Shown here in pieces: positions 34,217 to 43,828 of a stretch of DNA of 64,000 nucleotides. Source of the stretch: Roseomonas sp. CECT 9278 (GTDB lineage: Bacteria > Pseudomonadota > Alphaproteobacteria > Acetobacterales > Acetobacteraceae). The DNA lies in NCBI RefSeq assembly GCF_918698155.1, contig NZ_CAKKLX010000008.1:62001-126000 (forward strand), read 5' to 3'. The first letter of the stretch is position 1. Every line of letters starts with the position of its first letter. A model generated the notes under the pieces. The model had not been told where the DNA came from, searched no databases, and saw nothing but the letters and a program-made list of their open reading frames with translations. The position numbers were made by a program, and so were the translations under genes.

Positions 34217-36601
34217 ATGACCGTGCAGGGCAGGGGACAGCGCCTGGACACGCCGGATGCGGCGCGGCGCGTCGAGATCCTGCACGCGCTGGAGCGCAAG
34301 CTGCTGTGGCTGTCGGCCTGGATGATCCACCACGCCAACCACATCCGCCCCAACCGCGACGGGCTGAAGGTGGGCGGGCACCAGGCCTCCTGCGCGTCGT
34401 CTGTGTCGATCCTCTCGGCGCTGTATTTCGGCATCCTGAAGCCGGCAGACCGCGTGGCGGTGAAGCCGCATGCCGGGCCGGTCTTCCATGCCATCAACTA
34501 CCTGCTGGGGCGGCAGGACCGCGAACGGCTGTCCACGCTGCGCGCCTTCGGCGGCATCCAGCCCTATCCCTCGCGCGTGAAGGACGGGGCGGAGGTCGAT
34601 TTCTCCACCGGGTCGGTCGGGTTGGGCGTGGCGCTCGCCTCCTTCGGGTCGCTGGTGCAGGACTATGTGCGGCTGCACGAATTGGCGCCCGAAGGGCTGC
34701 CCGCCGGCCGCCATGTGGCCGTGGTCGGCGATGCCGAACTCGATGAGGGCAACATCTACGAAGCCCTGCTGGAAGGCTGGAAGCACGACATCCGCAATGT
34801 CTGGTGGGTGGTGGACTACAACCGGCAGTCGCTTGATTCCGTGGTGCCCGACCGGCTGTTCGGCCGGATCGAGGGCCTGTTCCGCGACATGGGCTGGAAC
34901 GTCGTCACCATCAAATATGGCCGCAAGCTGGAAGCCGCCTTCGCGCGGCCCGATGGCGAACACCTGCGCCGCTGGATCGATGACTGCCCCAACAGCCTCT
35001 ATGCCGCGCTGACCTTCCAGGGCGGGGCCGCCTGGCGCGCGGCGGTGCTGGCGGAACTCGGCCGCATCCCGGGCATCCGCGCCATCATCGACCCGCTGAC
35101 CGATGACGAACTGGCCGCACTGATGACGAACCTCGGTGGCCACGACATCGAGACGCTGGGCGACGCCTTCCGCGCCCAGGATGCCGAGGGCGACCAGCCG
35201 ACCTGCTTCATCGCCTATACCGTGAAGGGGATGGGCCTGCCCTTCGCCGGCCACAAGGACAACCATTCGGGGCTGATGACGCGCGAGCAGATGGGCAGCT
35301 TCCGCGAGCTGATGCGCATCCGCCCCGGCCATGAATGGGACCTGTTCGAGGGCCTCGACATTCCCGAGGCCGAATTGCGGGACTTCCTGGCCGACATCCC
35401 CTTCGCGCAGCCGTTGACACCCGCGGGGCGGCGGCTGGCCTCGCCCACCATCCATGTGCCGGCGGTCTTCGCGGCGCCCAAGGTGGCCGAGGGCCGCAAG
35501 CAGTCCACCCAGGCCGCCTTCGGCGAGATCCTGGCCGAGATCGGACGCGGCAGCGGCGAATTCGCGGACCTGTCCAGGCGTATCGTCACCACCAGCCCCG
35601 ATGTGACGGTCAGCACCAATCTCGGCGCCTGGGTGAACCGGCGCGGCATCTTCGACCGGCACAAGAAGAACGACGTGTTCCGCGACGCCAAGCTGGCCTC
35701 CGCGCAGCGCTGGGGCATGTCGCCCGAGGGCCAGCATGTCGAACTGGGCATCGCCGAGCAGAACCTGTTCCTGGTGCTGGCGGGCCTTGGCCTGGCGGAC
35801 CGCCTGTATGGCGCGCGGCTGCTGCCGGTCGGCACGGTGTACGACCCCTTCGTGAACCGTGGCCTCGATGCGCTGATCTACGCCTGCTACCAGGATGCGC
35901 GCTTCCTGCTGGTCTCCACACCGTCCGGCCTGACCCTGGCGCCGGAGGGCGGGCAGCACCAGTCGGTCAATACGCCGCTGATCGGCATGGCGGCGGACCG
36001 GCTGGCGAGCTTCGAGCCGGCGCATGCGGATGAACTCGCCATCCTGCTGCGCCACGCCTTTGACCACATGCAGAAGCCGGATGGCTCGGCCGTCTGGCTG
36101 CGGCTGTCGACGCGCGGGCTGGAGCAGCCGGCGCGACCGCTGGACCCCGCCGCGGTGATCGCGGGCGGGCATTGGGTGGTGCCGCCGGCGCCTGGTGCGC
36201 GCATCGCCATCGCCTACCAGGGCGCGGTCGCGCCCGAGGCCGTCGCCGCCTTCGAGGAACTGCGCGGCGAGGACCCGGCCGCCGGCCTGCTGGCCATCAC
36301 CAGCCCCGACCGCATGCACGCGGATTGGCTGGCCTCGCGCCGCGCGGCGCGCAGCGGCGTGCGCCTGGGGTCGCATGTCGAACGGCTGCTGGCGCCGCTG
36401 GCGCGCGATGCCGCGCTGGTCACGGTGCTGGACGGCCATCCGGCGGCGCATGCCTGGATGGGCGCGGTGCGCGGGCAGCGGGTGGTGCCGCTGGGCGTGG
36501 ATCGGTTCGGGCAGGCGGGCGATATCCCGGACCTGTATCGGGAATACGGGCTGGATACCGACGCGATCCTGGATGCGTGTGCGGAGGCGCTGCTGGGCTG
36601 A
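34217..36601 (+). CDS. Transketolase/AceE-like thiamine-diphosphate enzyme, single chain
   Basis: 794 residues. The start at 34217 is preferred over 34211 because the GGGGGG run would otherwise touch the start codon. The layout is that of homodimeric pyruvate dehydrogenase E1 (AceE) or transketolase: N-terminal ThDP motif VVGDAELDEGNIYEALLEGW ... DYNRQSLD, a middle pyrimidine domain with VELGIAEQNLFLVLAGLGL (catalytic Glu) and EGGQHQSVNTPLIG, then a C-terminal domain. It is shorter than AceE (about 890) and longer than typical transketolase (about 670). No E2/E3 genes adjoin, so the exact reaction is unsettled. Confidence 0.85.
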   Translation: MTVQGRGQRLDTPDAARRVEILHALERKLLWLSAWMIHHANHIRPNRDGLKVGGHQASCASSVSILSALYFGILKPADRVAVKPHAGPVFHAINYLLGRQDRERLSTLRAFGGIQPYPSRVKDGAEVDFSTGSVGLGVALASFGSLVQDYVRLHELAPEGLPAGRHVAVVGDAELDEGNIYEALLEGWKHDIRNVWWVVDYNRQSLDSVVPDRLFGRIEGLFRDMGWNVVTIKYGRKLEAAFARPDGEHLRRWIDDCPNSLYAALTFQGGAAWRAAVLAELGRIPGIRAIIDPLTDDELAALMTNLGGHDIETLGDAFRAQDAEGDQPTCFIAYTVKGMGLPFAGHKDNHSGLMTREQMGSFRELMRIRPGHEWDLFEGLDIPEAELRDFLADIPFAQPLTPAGRRLASPTIHVPAVFAAPKVAEGRKQSTQAAFGEILAEIGRGSGEFADLSRRIVTTSPDVTVSTNLGAWVNRRGIFDRHKKNDVFRDAKLASAQRWGMSPEGQHVELGIAEQNLFLVLAGLGLADRLYGARLLPVGTVYDPFVNRGLDALIYACYQDARFLLVSTPSGLTLAPEGGQHQSVNTPLIGMAADRLASFEPAHADELAILLRHAFDHMQKPDGSAVWLRLSTRGLEQPARPLDPAAVIAGGHWVVPPAPGARIAIAYQGAVAPEAVAAFEELRGEDPAAGLLAITSPDRMHADWLASRRAARSGVRLGSHVERLLAPLARDAALVTVLDGHPAAHAWMGAVRGQRVVPLGVDRFGQAGDIPDLYREYGLDTDAILDACAEALLG

Positions 36602-36640
36602 CCCGGAACGGCACGCGCGCGGCTGTCGCGGCGGCAGTCC

Positions 36641-36668
36641 GGGGCGCGGCCGTGGCCGACCGCGCCCC
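36641..36668. terminator. Hairpin between convergent genes
   Basis: GGGGCGCGG (36641-36649) pairs with CCGCGCCCC (36660-36668), a perfect 9-bp stem between the transketolase-like gene and the DUF2171 gene. No T-run on the plus strand. Confidence 0.4.
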
Positions 36669-36676
36669 GCCATTCG

Positions 36677-36925
36677 CTACTGCTGCTGGCGCTGCTTCGT
36701 CTCGCCGGATGCCGACTGCCGGGCCTCCTGCGCCGAGCAGTTGAGCTGGACCTGCTGGCCCGAGACGCCCTGCACCGACTGCAGCGGCAGGTAGTGGTGC
36801 TGCTGGTCGTCGCCCTTGGTCAGCTTGATGCGATCGCCTTCGACGCGGTCCACCGTGCCGACATTCTGGCCGTCATTGCCGACGACGCTCATGTGCTCGC
36901 GGATCTGGTTGGCGTGTGCGCTCAT
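36677..36925 (-). CDS. DUF2171 domain protein
   Basis: 82 residues. DUF2171 signature: IREHMSVVGNDGQNVGTVDRVEGDRIKLTK followed by HHYLPLQSVQ, a PRC-barrel-like small beta fold, then a Gln/Ser-rich tail. These proteins are common in soil and plant-associated alphaproteobacteria, often stress-linked, with unknown biochemistry. Preceded by AGGAGAG. Monocistronic. Confidence 0.85.
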   Translation of the reverse strand: MSAHANQIREHMSVVGNDGQNVGTVDRVEGDRIKLTKGDDQQHHYLPLQSVQGVSGQQVQLNCSAQEARQSASGETKQRQQQ

Positions 36926-37356
36926 GCGTTCTCTCCTGTTCGGTCAAGAGACCCGTGTGCGGTCCCGTCGAAGGAACGTGCGGGCGGGGCAGGGGATGCG
37001 CCCACGCGCGGAAGCGTGTTGTAACGCGGGCCGGGCGCGGCGGCGGACGTTGTGGCGCGGCGTTGTGGGCGACGCGGCGTGTCCGCCGCGCCGACCGAAT
37101 CCACCCTGCCGCCGGCGACGCCTTGGGCGCGCCCGCGCGATCCGACATGCCCGCTGCGTCGCGGCGCCGGCGGGGCGTGGCGCCGGCGGGCCGCCGTTCC
37201 TCCGCCGGGAGGGGCTTGCCGCCAGGCCGGCCGGCGCGGGCGCATCGGCGCGCCGCATGCCGGGCTGGCCGCTTGCCGGCGCAGGGCCGCCCAAACCGCC
37301 TTGGAAACCCCGCCATCCTGCGCTAAACCCCCGGCCCTGCCGCCCAATGGCGCCTT
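36926..37356. other. Gene-free gap before tRNA-Leu
   Basis: 431 bp of GC-rich sequence. Open frames in it are Arg/Pro/Ala-rich shadows. It must contain the promoters for the DUF2171 gene (minus) and tRNA-Leu/tig (plus), but I cannot point to convincing boxes. Confidence 0.5.
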
Positions 37357-37441
37357 GCGGGCGTGGTGGAACTGGCAGACACGCCGGATTTAGGTTCCGG
37401 TGGCGCAAGCCGTGGGGGTTCGAATCCCTTCGCCCGCACCA
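37357..37441 (+). tRNA. tRNA-Leu (anticodon UAG)
   Basis: An 85-nt class II tRNA with encoded CCA. The acceptor stem GCGGGCG pairs with CGCCCGC; the anticodon arm is CCGGA-TTTAGGT-TCCGG, giving anticodon TAG (reads CUN). A long variable arm (TGGCGCAAGCCGT) is typical of tRNA-Leu, and the T-arm has GGTTCGAATCC. It lies 40 bp upstream of the trigger factor ATG and may share its transcript, an order also seen in other proteobacteria. Confidence 0.97.
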
Positions 37442-37481
37442 AAGGCGCCGCCGGTTTTCTCTAGCTGTTGGAAGTCTCTCG

Positions 37482-39320
37482 ATGCAGGTCACCGAGCTCG
37501 CGAATGACGGGCTGAAGCGCGCCTATTCCGTCGTCGTCACCGCGGGCGACATCGCCACCACGCGCGACAAGCGGCTGGCCGAGATCGCCAAGACCGTCTC
37601 CATGCCCGGCTTCCGCCCCGGCAAGGTGCCGATGTCGGTGGTCAAGCAGCGCTACGGCGCCGCCGTGCTGGGCGAGGTGCTGGAACAGCAGGTGTCGGAC
37701 GCCTCGCGCCAGGTGGTCACCGACCGCGGCCTGAAGCCGGCGCTGCAGCCCAAGATCGACATCGTGAACTTCGCCGAGGGTGCCGACCTCGAATTCCGCA
37801 TGGACCTCGAGGTGCTGCCCGAGGTGCCGATGCCCGAATTCGCCGGCATCGAGCTCGAGCGCCTCAAGACCGAGCCGACCGACGAGGCGATCGACAAGGC
37901 GCTGGCCTCCATCGCCGAGCGCAACGGCACGCTGGAGGATGCCGAGCCCCGCGCCGCCGGCACCGGCGACATCCTGGTCTGCGACTTCACCGGCCGCCTG
38001 CCGGTCAACCTGCTGAAGAACGGCATCGGCCTGGGCGCGCGCCCCGGCAACCCGGGCGAGGTCCCCGGCGAATGGTCGGTCGATGTCTCGACGGGGCTCG
38101 CCAGCGTGGTGGACGCCATCGGCACCGAGCGCGGCCTGCCGTATTTCGACGCCAAGGTAAGCGGCACCGCGACCGTCGACGGCTACATCCGCGTCTTTGC
38201 GGCACGGCCCAACGGCTTCGCGGTGAAGCCCGGCGGCGTCTATACCTTGTCGGTGCAGGCGCATGTCGCGGCCGGCGCGCTGCCGAGCGCCATGTCCGCG
38301 CATTTCGGCTTCAACGAGCGTTCGGCCGACGCCTTCCTGCGATCGACCCGCGCCAATTGCAGCCTGAACCCGCATGGCGACCGCGCGACCTTCACGCTGG
38401 CGGACGACGCGACGCTGGCCTTCGCCCGCCCGTTGATCGAGGTCCCGGTCCCGGCCGGCGCCGTGGTCGACCTCACGCTGCGCGTCGGCCCGATGCGCGT
38501 GGTGGCCGGCGCCGAGGAAGGCGAGGCCCCGGCCTTCGCCGGCGGTGCCGCGACCGACATGCCGATCGAAGTGGGCGGCCAGGGCTTCATCCCCGGCTTC
38601 ACCGAGCAGATGGTCGGCATGGCACCTGGCGACAGCCGCGACATCGATGTGACCTTCCCGGCCGACTACGGATCGGCGGACCTGGCCGGCAAGCATGCCC
38701 GCTTCACCATCGCCGCCAAGGCGCTGAAGGCGCGCAAGCCGGTCGCGATCGACGACGACCTGGCGAAGGCCGTCGGCATGGCCGACCTGGCGGCGCTGAA
38801 GGATGCGATTCGCGGATCCCTGCAGCGCGAATACGACGCGCTGTCGCGCATGAAGGTGAAGCGCGCGCTGCTGGATGTGCTCGCCGACCGTGCCTCCTTC
38901 CCGGTGCCCGAGGGCATGGTCGAGGCCGAGTTCACCCAGATCTGGCAGCGCGTCGAGGCCGACCTCAAGGCCGGGCGGCTCGATGCCGACGACCAGGGCA
39001 AGGACGAGGAGACGCTGAAGGCCGAATACCGCACCATCGCCGAGCGTCGCATCCGCCTCGGCCTGATGCTGTCGGAGATCGGCCGCGCCAACAACGTGCA
39101 GGTCGGCCCGGAGGAGATGACCCGCGCCGTGCGCCAGGAGGCCTCGCGCTATCCGGGCCAGGAGCAGCAGGTGCTGGAGTTCTTCCGCAAGAACCCCCAG
39201 GCCGCCGAGAACCTGCGCGCGCCGATCTTCGAGGAAAAGGTCGTCGACTTCATGCTGGAGCTCGCGAAGGTCAGCGACCGCCAGGTGACGCCGGAGGAAC
39301 TCTCCGCCGCCGTCGCCTGA
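37482..39320 (+). CDS. tig: Trigger factor with a large extra domain inside the PPIase domain
   Basis: 612 residues; trigger factors are normally about 430-450. Residues 1-115 are the ribosome-binding domain (GFRPGKVP at 43-50). The FKBP PPIase domain begins at 162 (GDILVCDFTGRL) and resumes only near 345 (EEGEAPAFAGG ... GQGFIPGFTEQMVGMAPGD). Between them, residues 176-340 form a foreign-looking beta-rich block described separately. Residues 420-612 are the C-terminal chaperone arms. The frame is intact throughout, so the gene is probably functional. It folds nascent chains at the ribosome exit. clpP and clpX, the usual next genes, are missing; a strong terminator follows. Confidence 0.95.
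   Translation: MQVTELANDGLKRAYSVVVTAGDIATTRDKRLAEIAKTVSMPGFRPGKVPMSVVKQRYGAAVLGEVLEQQVSDASRQVVTDRGLKPALQPKIDIVNFAEGADLEFRMDLEVLPEVPMPEFAGIELERLKTEPTDEAIDKALASIAERNGTLEDAEPRAAGTGDILVCDFTGRLPVNLLKNGIGLGARPGNPGEVPGEWSVDVSTGLASVVDAIGTERGLPYFDAKVSGTATVDGYIRVFAARPNGFAVKPGGVYTLSVQAHVAAGALPSAMSAHFGFNERSADAFLRSTRANCSLNPHGDRATFTLADDATLAFARPLIEVPVPAGAVVDLTLRVGPMRVVAGAEEGEAPAFAGGAATDMPIEVGGQGFIPGFTEQMVGMAPGDSRDIDVTFPADYGSADLAGKHARFTIAAKALKARKPVAIDDDLAKAVGMADLAALKDAIRGSLQREYDALSRMKVKRALLDVLADRASFPVPEGMVEAEFTQIWQRVEADLKAGRLDADDQGKDEETLKAEYRTIAERRIRLGLMLSEIGRANNVQVGPEEMTRAVRQEASRYPGQEQQVLEFFRKNPQAAENLRAPIFEEKVVDFMLELAKVSDRQVTPEELSAAVA
38007..38501 (+). other. In-frame inserted domain of phage-fibre type within tig
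   Basis: Encodes residues 176-340 of the trigger factor. It starts NLLKNGIGLGARPGNPGEVP, continues with EWSV, GTERGLPYFDAKVSGTA, GVYTLSVQAHVAAG and ARPLIEVPVPAGAVVD, and ends LTLRVGPMRV. By pattern this is the beta-sandwich module common in alphaproteobacterial phage tail, fibre and hypothetical surface proteins (NLL-N start, GA--G-PG--P--W, GTE-G--Y-D, and a final LR-G-P). It has no Cys/His-Asn splicing motifs, so it is not an intein. No direct repeats at the borders are evident and the GC content matches the flanks. Confidence 0.7.
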
Positions 39321-39347
39321 ACCGGGCGGGCGGTGCCGGGATGACGG

Positions 39348-39378
39348 GGGGCGGCCGGGCGACCGGCTGCCCCTTTTT
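39348..39378 (+). terminator. Rho-independent terminator of tig
   Basis: An 11-bp stem (39348-39358 with 39363-39373, one G-U pair) capped by a GCGA tetraloop and followed by TTTTT, 27 bp after the tig stop. It is the clearest intrinsic terminator in the window. Confidence 0.88.
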
Positions 39379-39537
39379 CGTGCAGGCGCCGCGGCCGCAG
39401 GGCAATGCAGCGCGCGGCGCGTGGAAATTCATGCGCGTCGCGCCGGCCGGCTTGCGCGGCGCACCGCGCCTCGCCTACATCGCAGTACCGAAGTGCGATC
39501 GGCCATCCAGGCCGGCGGGTAGGGGAGCGGTTCAAGC

Positions 39538-40303
39538 GTGGCTGACGCGATTCTGGAAACCAGCGGCCTGACGAAGGAGTTCCGCGGCTTCGTGGCCGTG
39601 AACGACGTGAACCTGTCGGTGAAGCGCGGCACGATCCACGGGTTGATCGGCCCGAACGGCGCGGGCAAGACCACCTGCTTCAACCTGCTGACCAAGTTCC
39701 TGCCGCCCACGCGCGGCACCATCCGCTACGACGGGCGCGATATCACCGGCATGAAGCCGGCGCAGGTGGCGCGGCTCGGCCTGGTGCGGTCGTTCCAGAT
39801 CTCGGCGGTGTTTCCGCACCTCAGCGTGCTCGAGAATGTGCGCGTGGCGCTGCAGCGCCAGCGCGGCGGGTCGTTCGACTTCTGGCGGTCCGATGCGGTG
39901 CTGCGCTCCTACGATTCGCGCGCCCGCGAACTGCTCGAGGATGTCGGCCTGTCGGGCTACGCCAACCTGACCGCCGGCGAGTTGCCCTATGGCCGCAAGC
40001 GCGCGCTCGAGATCGCGACCACGCTGGCGCTCGACCCGGTGATGCTGCTGCTCGACGAACCGACCGCCGGCATGGCGCATGACGACGTGGACCGCATCGT
40101 GGCGCTGGTGCGGCGCGTGGCGGCCGGGCGCACGGTGCTGCTGGTCGAACACAACCTCAAGGTCGTCTCGGGCCTGTGCGACACCATCACGGTGCTGGCG
40201 CGCGGTTCCGTGCTGGCCGAGGGCGACTACGCGACGGTCGCGCGCAACCCGGATGTGATCGCCGCCTATCTCGGCAGCGAAGCCCCCGCGACGGAGGCCG
40301 CCC

Positions 40304-40311
<8 letters not shown>
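39538..40311 (+). CDS. livG: Branched-chain amino acid-type ABC transporter ATPase, LivG-like
   Basis: 257 residues from a GTG preceded by AGGGGAGCGG. Walker A GPNGAGKT is at residues 39-46, Walker B MLLLDEP; the signature is the unusual TAGELPYGRKRALEIA rather than LSGGQ, as is common in LivG. First gene of a ten-gene set (two ATPases, five binding proteins, two permeases, then DUF1330). Overlaps livF by 8 bp. Confidence 0.93.
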
Positions 40312-41050
<739 letters not shown>

Positions 41051-41104
41051 CCGCGCCGCGCCACACCACGGCGCATCGCGCCGAGACGTCCAGGAGAGTA
41101 TTCC

Positions 41105-42346
41105 ATGAGCCAGCCCACCCGTCGCGGCATCCTCGCCGGCACCGCCGCGACCGCCGCATGGGGCGCCTTGCCCTACCGCGCCGCGCGCGCGCAGGCGGCC
41201 AATACCATCAAGATCGGCGTGCTGGGCGATGGCTCGGGGCTGTATCGCGACCTCGGCGGGCCGGGGTCGACCGTGTGCGTGCGCCAGGCGGTGCAGGAAT
41301 TCGGCGCCCAGGGCTTCAATGTCGAGGTGATCGAGGCCGACCACCAGAACCGCCCCGATGTCGGTTCCACCATCGCGCGGCAGTGGATCGACCGCGACGG
41401 CGTGGACATGCTGACCGACTGCACGACGTCGTCCGTCGCACTCGCGCTGAACCAGCTGGTGCGCGAGAAGAACAAGGTGATGCTGAATTCCGGGGCCGCC
41501 ACGTCGGACCTCAGCGGCGCGGCCTGCACGGCCAACACCATCCATTGGACCTACGACACCTGGATGCTGGCGAATTCGACCGGCGGCGCGATGGTGCGCG
41601 CGGGCGGCGACAGCTGGTTCTTCATCACGGCCGACTACGCCTTCGGCCATGCGCTGGAACGCGACACGGCGAATTTCGTGCGCAATGCCGGCGGGCGCGT
41701 GCTGGGCCAGGTGCGCACGCCCTTCCCGGGCACCACCGATTTCAGCAGCTTCCTGCTGCAGGCGCAGGCGTCGCGCGCGAAGGTCATCGGCCTGGCGAAC
41801 GCCGCGGCGGACACCACCAACTGCATCAAGCAGGCGGCGGAATTCGGGCTGACGCGGCGCGGCATCAAGCTCGCGGGGCTGCTGGTCTTCCTCAGCGACG
41901 TGCATGCGCTGGGGCTGCAGACCGCGCAGGGCCTGGTGCTGACCGAGACCTTCTACTGGGACCTCAATGACCGCACCCGCGCCTTCACCACCCGCGTGCG
42001 CCCGCGCATGCCCAACCAGGCGCCGCCCACCATGGTGCAGGCCGGCTGCTATTCCGCCACGCTGCACTACCTGAAGGCGGTGAAGGAACTGGGCGTTGCC
42101 GCGGCCAAGGCCGATGGCGCGGCGACCGTCGCGCGCATGAAGGCAATGGCGACCGAGGACGACGCCTTCGGCCCCGGTTCGGTGCGCGCCGATGGGCGCA
42201 AGCTGCACCCCGCCTACCTGTTCGAGGTGAAGGCGCCGGCCGAAAGCCGCGCCGCCTACGACTACTACAAGCTGCTGCAGACCGTGCCCGCCGACCAGGC
42301 CTTCCGCCCGGTGGCCGATGGCAATTGCGCGCTGGCGCGCAGCTGA
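41105..42346 (+). CDS. ABC transporter substrate-binding protein, array member 1
   Basis: 413 residues, type I periplasmic fold (Peripla_BP_6). Leader with RR (residues 6-7) and ARAQ cleavage near 30, so Tat export. Mature N-terminus NTIKIGVLGDGSGLYRD; the shared core WFFITADYAFGHALERDTANFVR and FPGTTDFSSFLLQAQASRAKVIGLAN are nearly identical in the four genes that follow. Differs from them most near residues 85-115 (DMLTDCTTSSVALALNQL), a ligand-contact region in this fold. SD AGGAGAG. Ligand unknown. Confidence 0.92.
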   Translation: MSQPTRRGILAGTAATAAWGALPYRAARAQAANTIKIGVLGDGSGLYRDLGGPGSTVCVRQAVQEFGAQGFNVEVIEADHQNRPDVGSTIARQWIDRDGVDMLTDCTTSSVALALNQLVREKNKVMLNSGAATSDLSGAACTANTIHWTYDTWMLANSTGGAMVRAGGDSWFFITADYAFGHALERDTANFVRNAGGRVLGQVRTPFPGTTDFSSFLLQAQASRAKVIGLANAAADTTNCIKQAAEFGLTRRGIKLAGLLVFLSDVHALGLQTAQGLVLTETFYWDLNDRTRAFTTRVRPRMPNQAPPTMVQAGCYSATLHYLKAVKELGVAAAKADGAATVARMKAMATEDDAFGPGSVRADGRKLHPAYLFEVKAPAESRAAYDYYKLLQTVPADQAFRPVADGNCALARS

Positions 42347-42416
42347 ACCAGCCCATCACAACGGCGCGGCGGGGATGGCCCCGCGCGCCCGGACCTGCCG
42401 ATCGAGGGAGATACGA

Positions 42417-43655
42417 ATGACCGGGATCAATCGTCGCGCAATGCTGGCCGCCGGCGCGGCTGCCGGCGCGCTGCCCTGGCGCAGCGCCCGCGCGCAGGCC
42501 GCCAATACCATCAAGATCGGCGTGCTGAACGACCAGTCCGGCCTGTACCGCGACGTGAACGGGCCGGGCTCGGTGGTCTGCGTGCGCCAGGCGATCGCCG
42601 ACCTTGGCCTGGCCGCGCGCGGCATCAACGTGGAAGTCGTGGTGGGCGACCACCAGAACCGCCCGGATGTCGGCGTGAACATCACGCGCCAGTGGATCGA
42701 CCGCGATGGCGTCGACATGATCATCGACGTGCCGACCTCCTCGGTCGCGCTCGCAGTGAACACGGTCGTGCGGGAGAAGAACAAGGTCTACATCAACTCC
42801 TCGGGCGCCACCTCGGACCTCACGGGGTCGGCCTGCTCGCCCAACACGGTGCACTGGACCTACGACACCTACATGCTGGCGAAGTCGACCGGCGGCGCGA
42901 TGGTGCGCGCGGGCGGCGACAGCTGGTTCTTCATCACTGCCGACTACGCCTTCGGCCATGCGCTGGAACGCGACACCGGCAATTTCGTGCGCGCCGCCGG
43001 CGGGCGCGTGCTGGGCCAGGTGCGCACGCCCTTCCCGGGCACCACCGACTTCAGCAGCTTCCTGGTGCAGGCGCAGGCGTCGCGCGCCAAGGTGATCGGG
43101 CTGGCCAATGCCGGCGGGGACACCATCAACTCGATCAAGCAGGCGGCCGAATTCGGCGTCACGCGCCGCGGCGTGAAGCTGGCCGCGCTGCTGATGTTCA
43201 TCTCGGACGTCCATTCGCTGGGCCTGCAGACGGCGCAGGGGCTGGTCTGCACCGAGACCTTCTACTGGGACCTGAACGACCGTACCCGCGCCTTCACCGG
43301 CCGCGTCGTGCCGAACATGCCGCAGGGGCTGCGCCCGGGCATGGCGCAGGCCGGCTGCTATTCGGGTGCGATGCACTACCTGAAGGCGGTGATGGAACTG
43401 GGCGTCGCGGCGGCCAAGGCCGATGGCGCGGCGACCGTCGCGCGCATGAAGGCGATGCCGACCGAGGACGATGCCTTCGGCGCGGGGTCGATCCGCGTCG
43501 ATGGCCGCCGGCTCTGCCCGGCCTACCTGCTGGAAGTGAAGACCCCGGCCGAGAGCCGCGGTCCCTGGGACTACTACAAGCTGCTGCAGACCACCCCGGC
43601 CGACGAGGCGTTCCGCCCGCTCGCGGAGGGTGGCTGCGCGCTCGTGCGGAGCTGA
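42417..43655 (+). CDS. ABC transporter substrate-binding protein, array member 2
   Basis: 412 residues from the ATG at 42417, preceded by GAGGGAG. RR at residues 6-7 and a RSARAQ cleavage site. Same fold and core blocks as member 1, with DMIIDVPTSSVALAVNTV in the hinge/ligand region. It carries a two-residue insertion near residue 62 (LGLAARGINVEV). Lies 70 bp after member 1, with no terminator between. Confidence 0.92.
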   Translation: MTGINRRAMLAAGAAAGALPWRSARAQAANTIKIGVLNDQSGLYRDVNGPGSVVCVRQAIADLGLAARGINVEVVVGDHQNRPDVGVNITRQWIDRDGVDMIIDVPTSSVALAVNTVVREKNKVYINSSGATSDLTGSACSPNTVHWTYDTYMLAKSTGGAMVRAGGDSWFFITADYAFGHALERDTGNFVRAAGGRVLGQVRTPFPGTTDFSSFLVQAQASRAKVIGLANAGGDTINSIKQAAEFGVTRRGVKLAALLMFISDVHSLGLQTAQGLVCTETFYWDLNDRTRAFTGRVVPNMPQGLRPGMAQAGCYSGAMHYLKAVMELGVAAAKADGAATVARMKAMPTEDDAFGAGSIRVDGRRLCPAYLLEVKTPAESRGPWDYYKLLQTTPADEAFRPLAEGGCALVRS

Positions 43656-43828
43656 CGCGCGCGCCGCTGCGCCTGCCGTCCCGGCCCGTGCTTGAAGGCC
43701 GGGCCGGGCCGCGGGACGCGGCGGCGCCGATCATCGGGCCACGCAGTCCCGATGGATGCCGTGCCTGACGCCCCGGGCGGGAGCCAACCCAGCCCGGGGA
43801 CGACGACAATCAACAGGAGGATGTCCCG

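Noticed and set aside
36816-37481. N-terminal extension of trigger factor
   Set aside because: It would read through the tRNA-Leu gene and an Arg-rich gap; the ATG at 37482 begins exactly at the conserved start of trigger factor.
38007-38501. Intein or frameshifted duplicate in tig
   Set aside because: There is no Cys/Ser splice start, no His-Asn end and no homing endonuclease motif, and the block does not repeat other trigger factor sequence.
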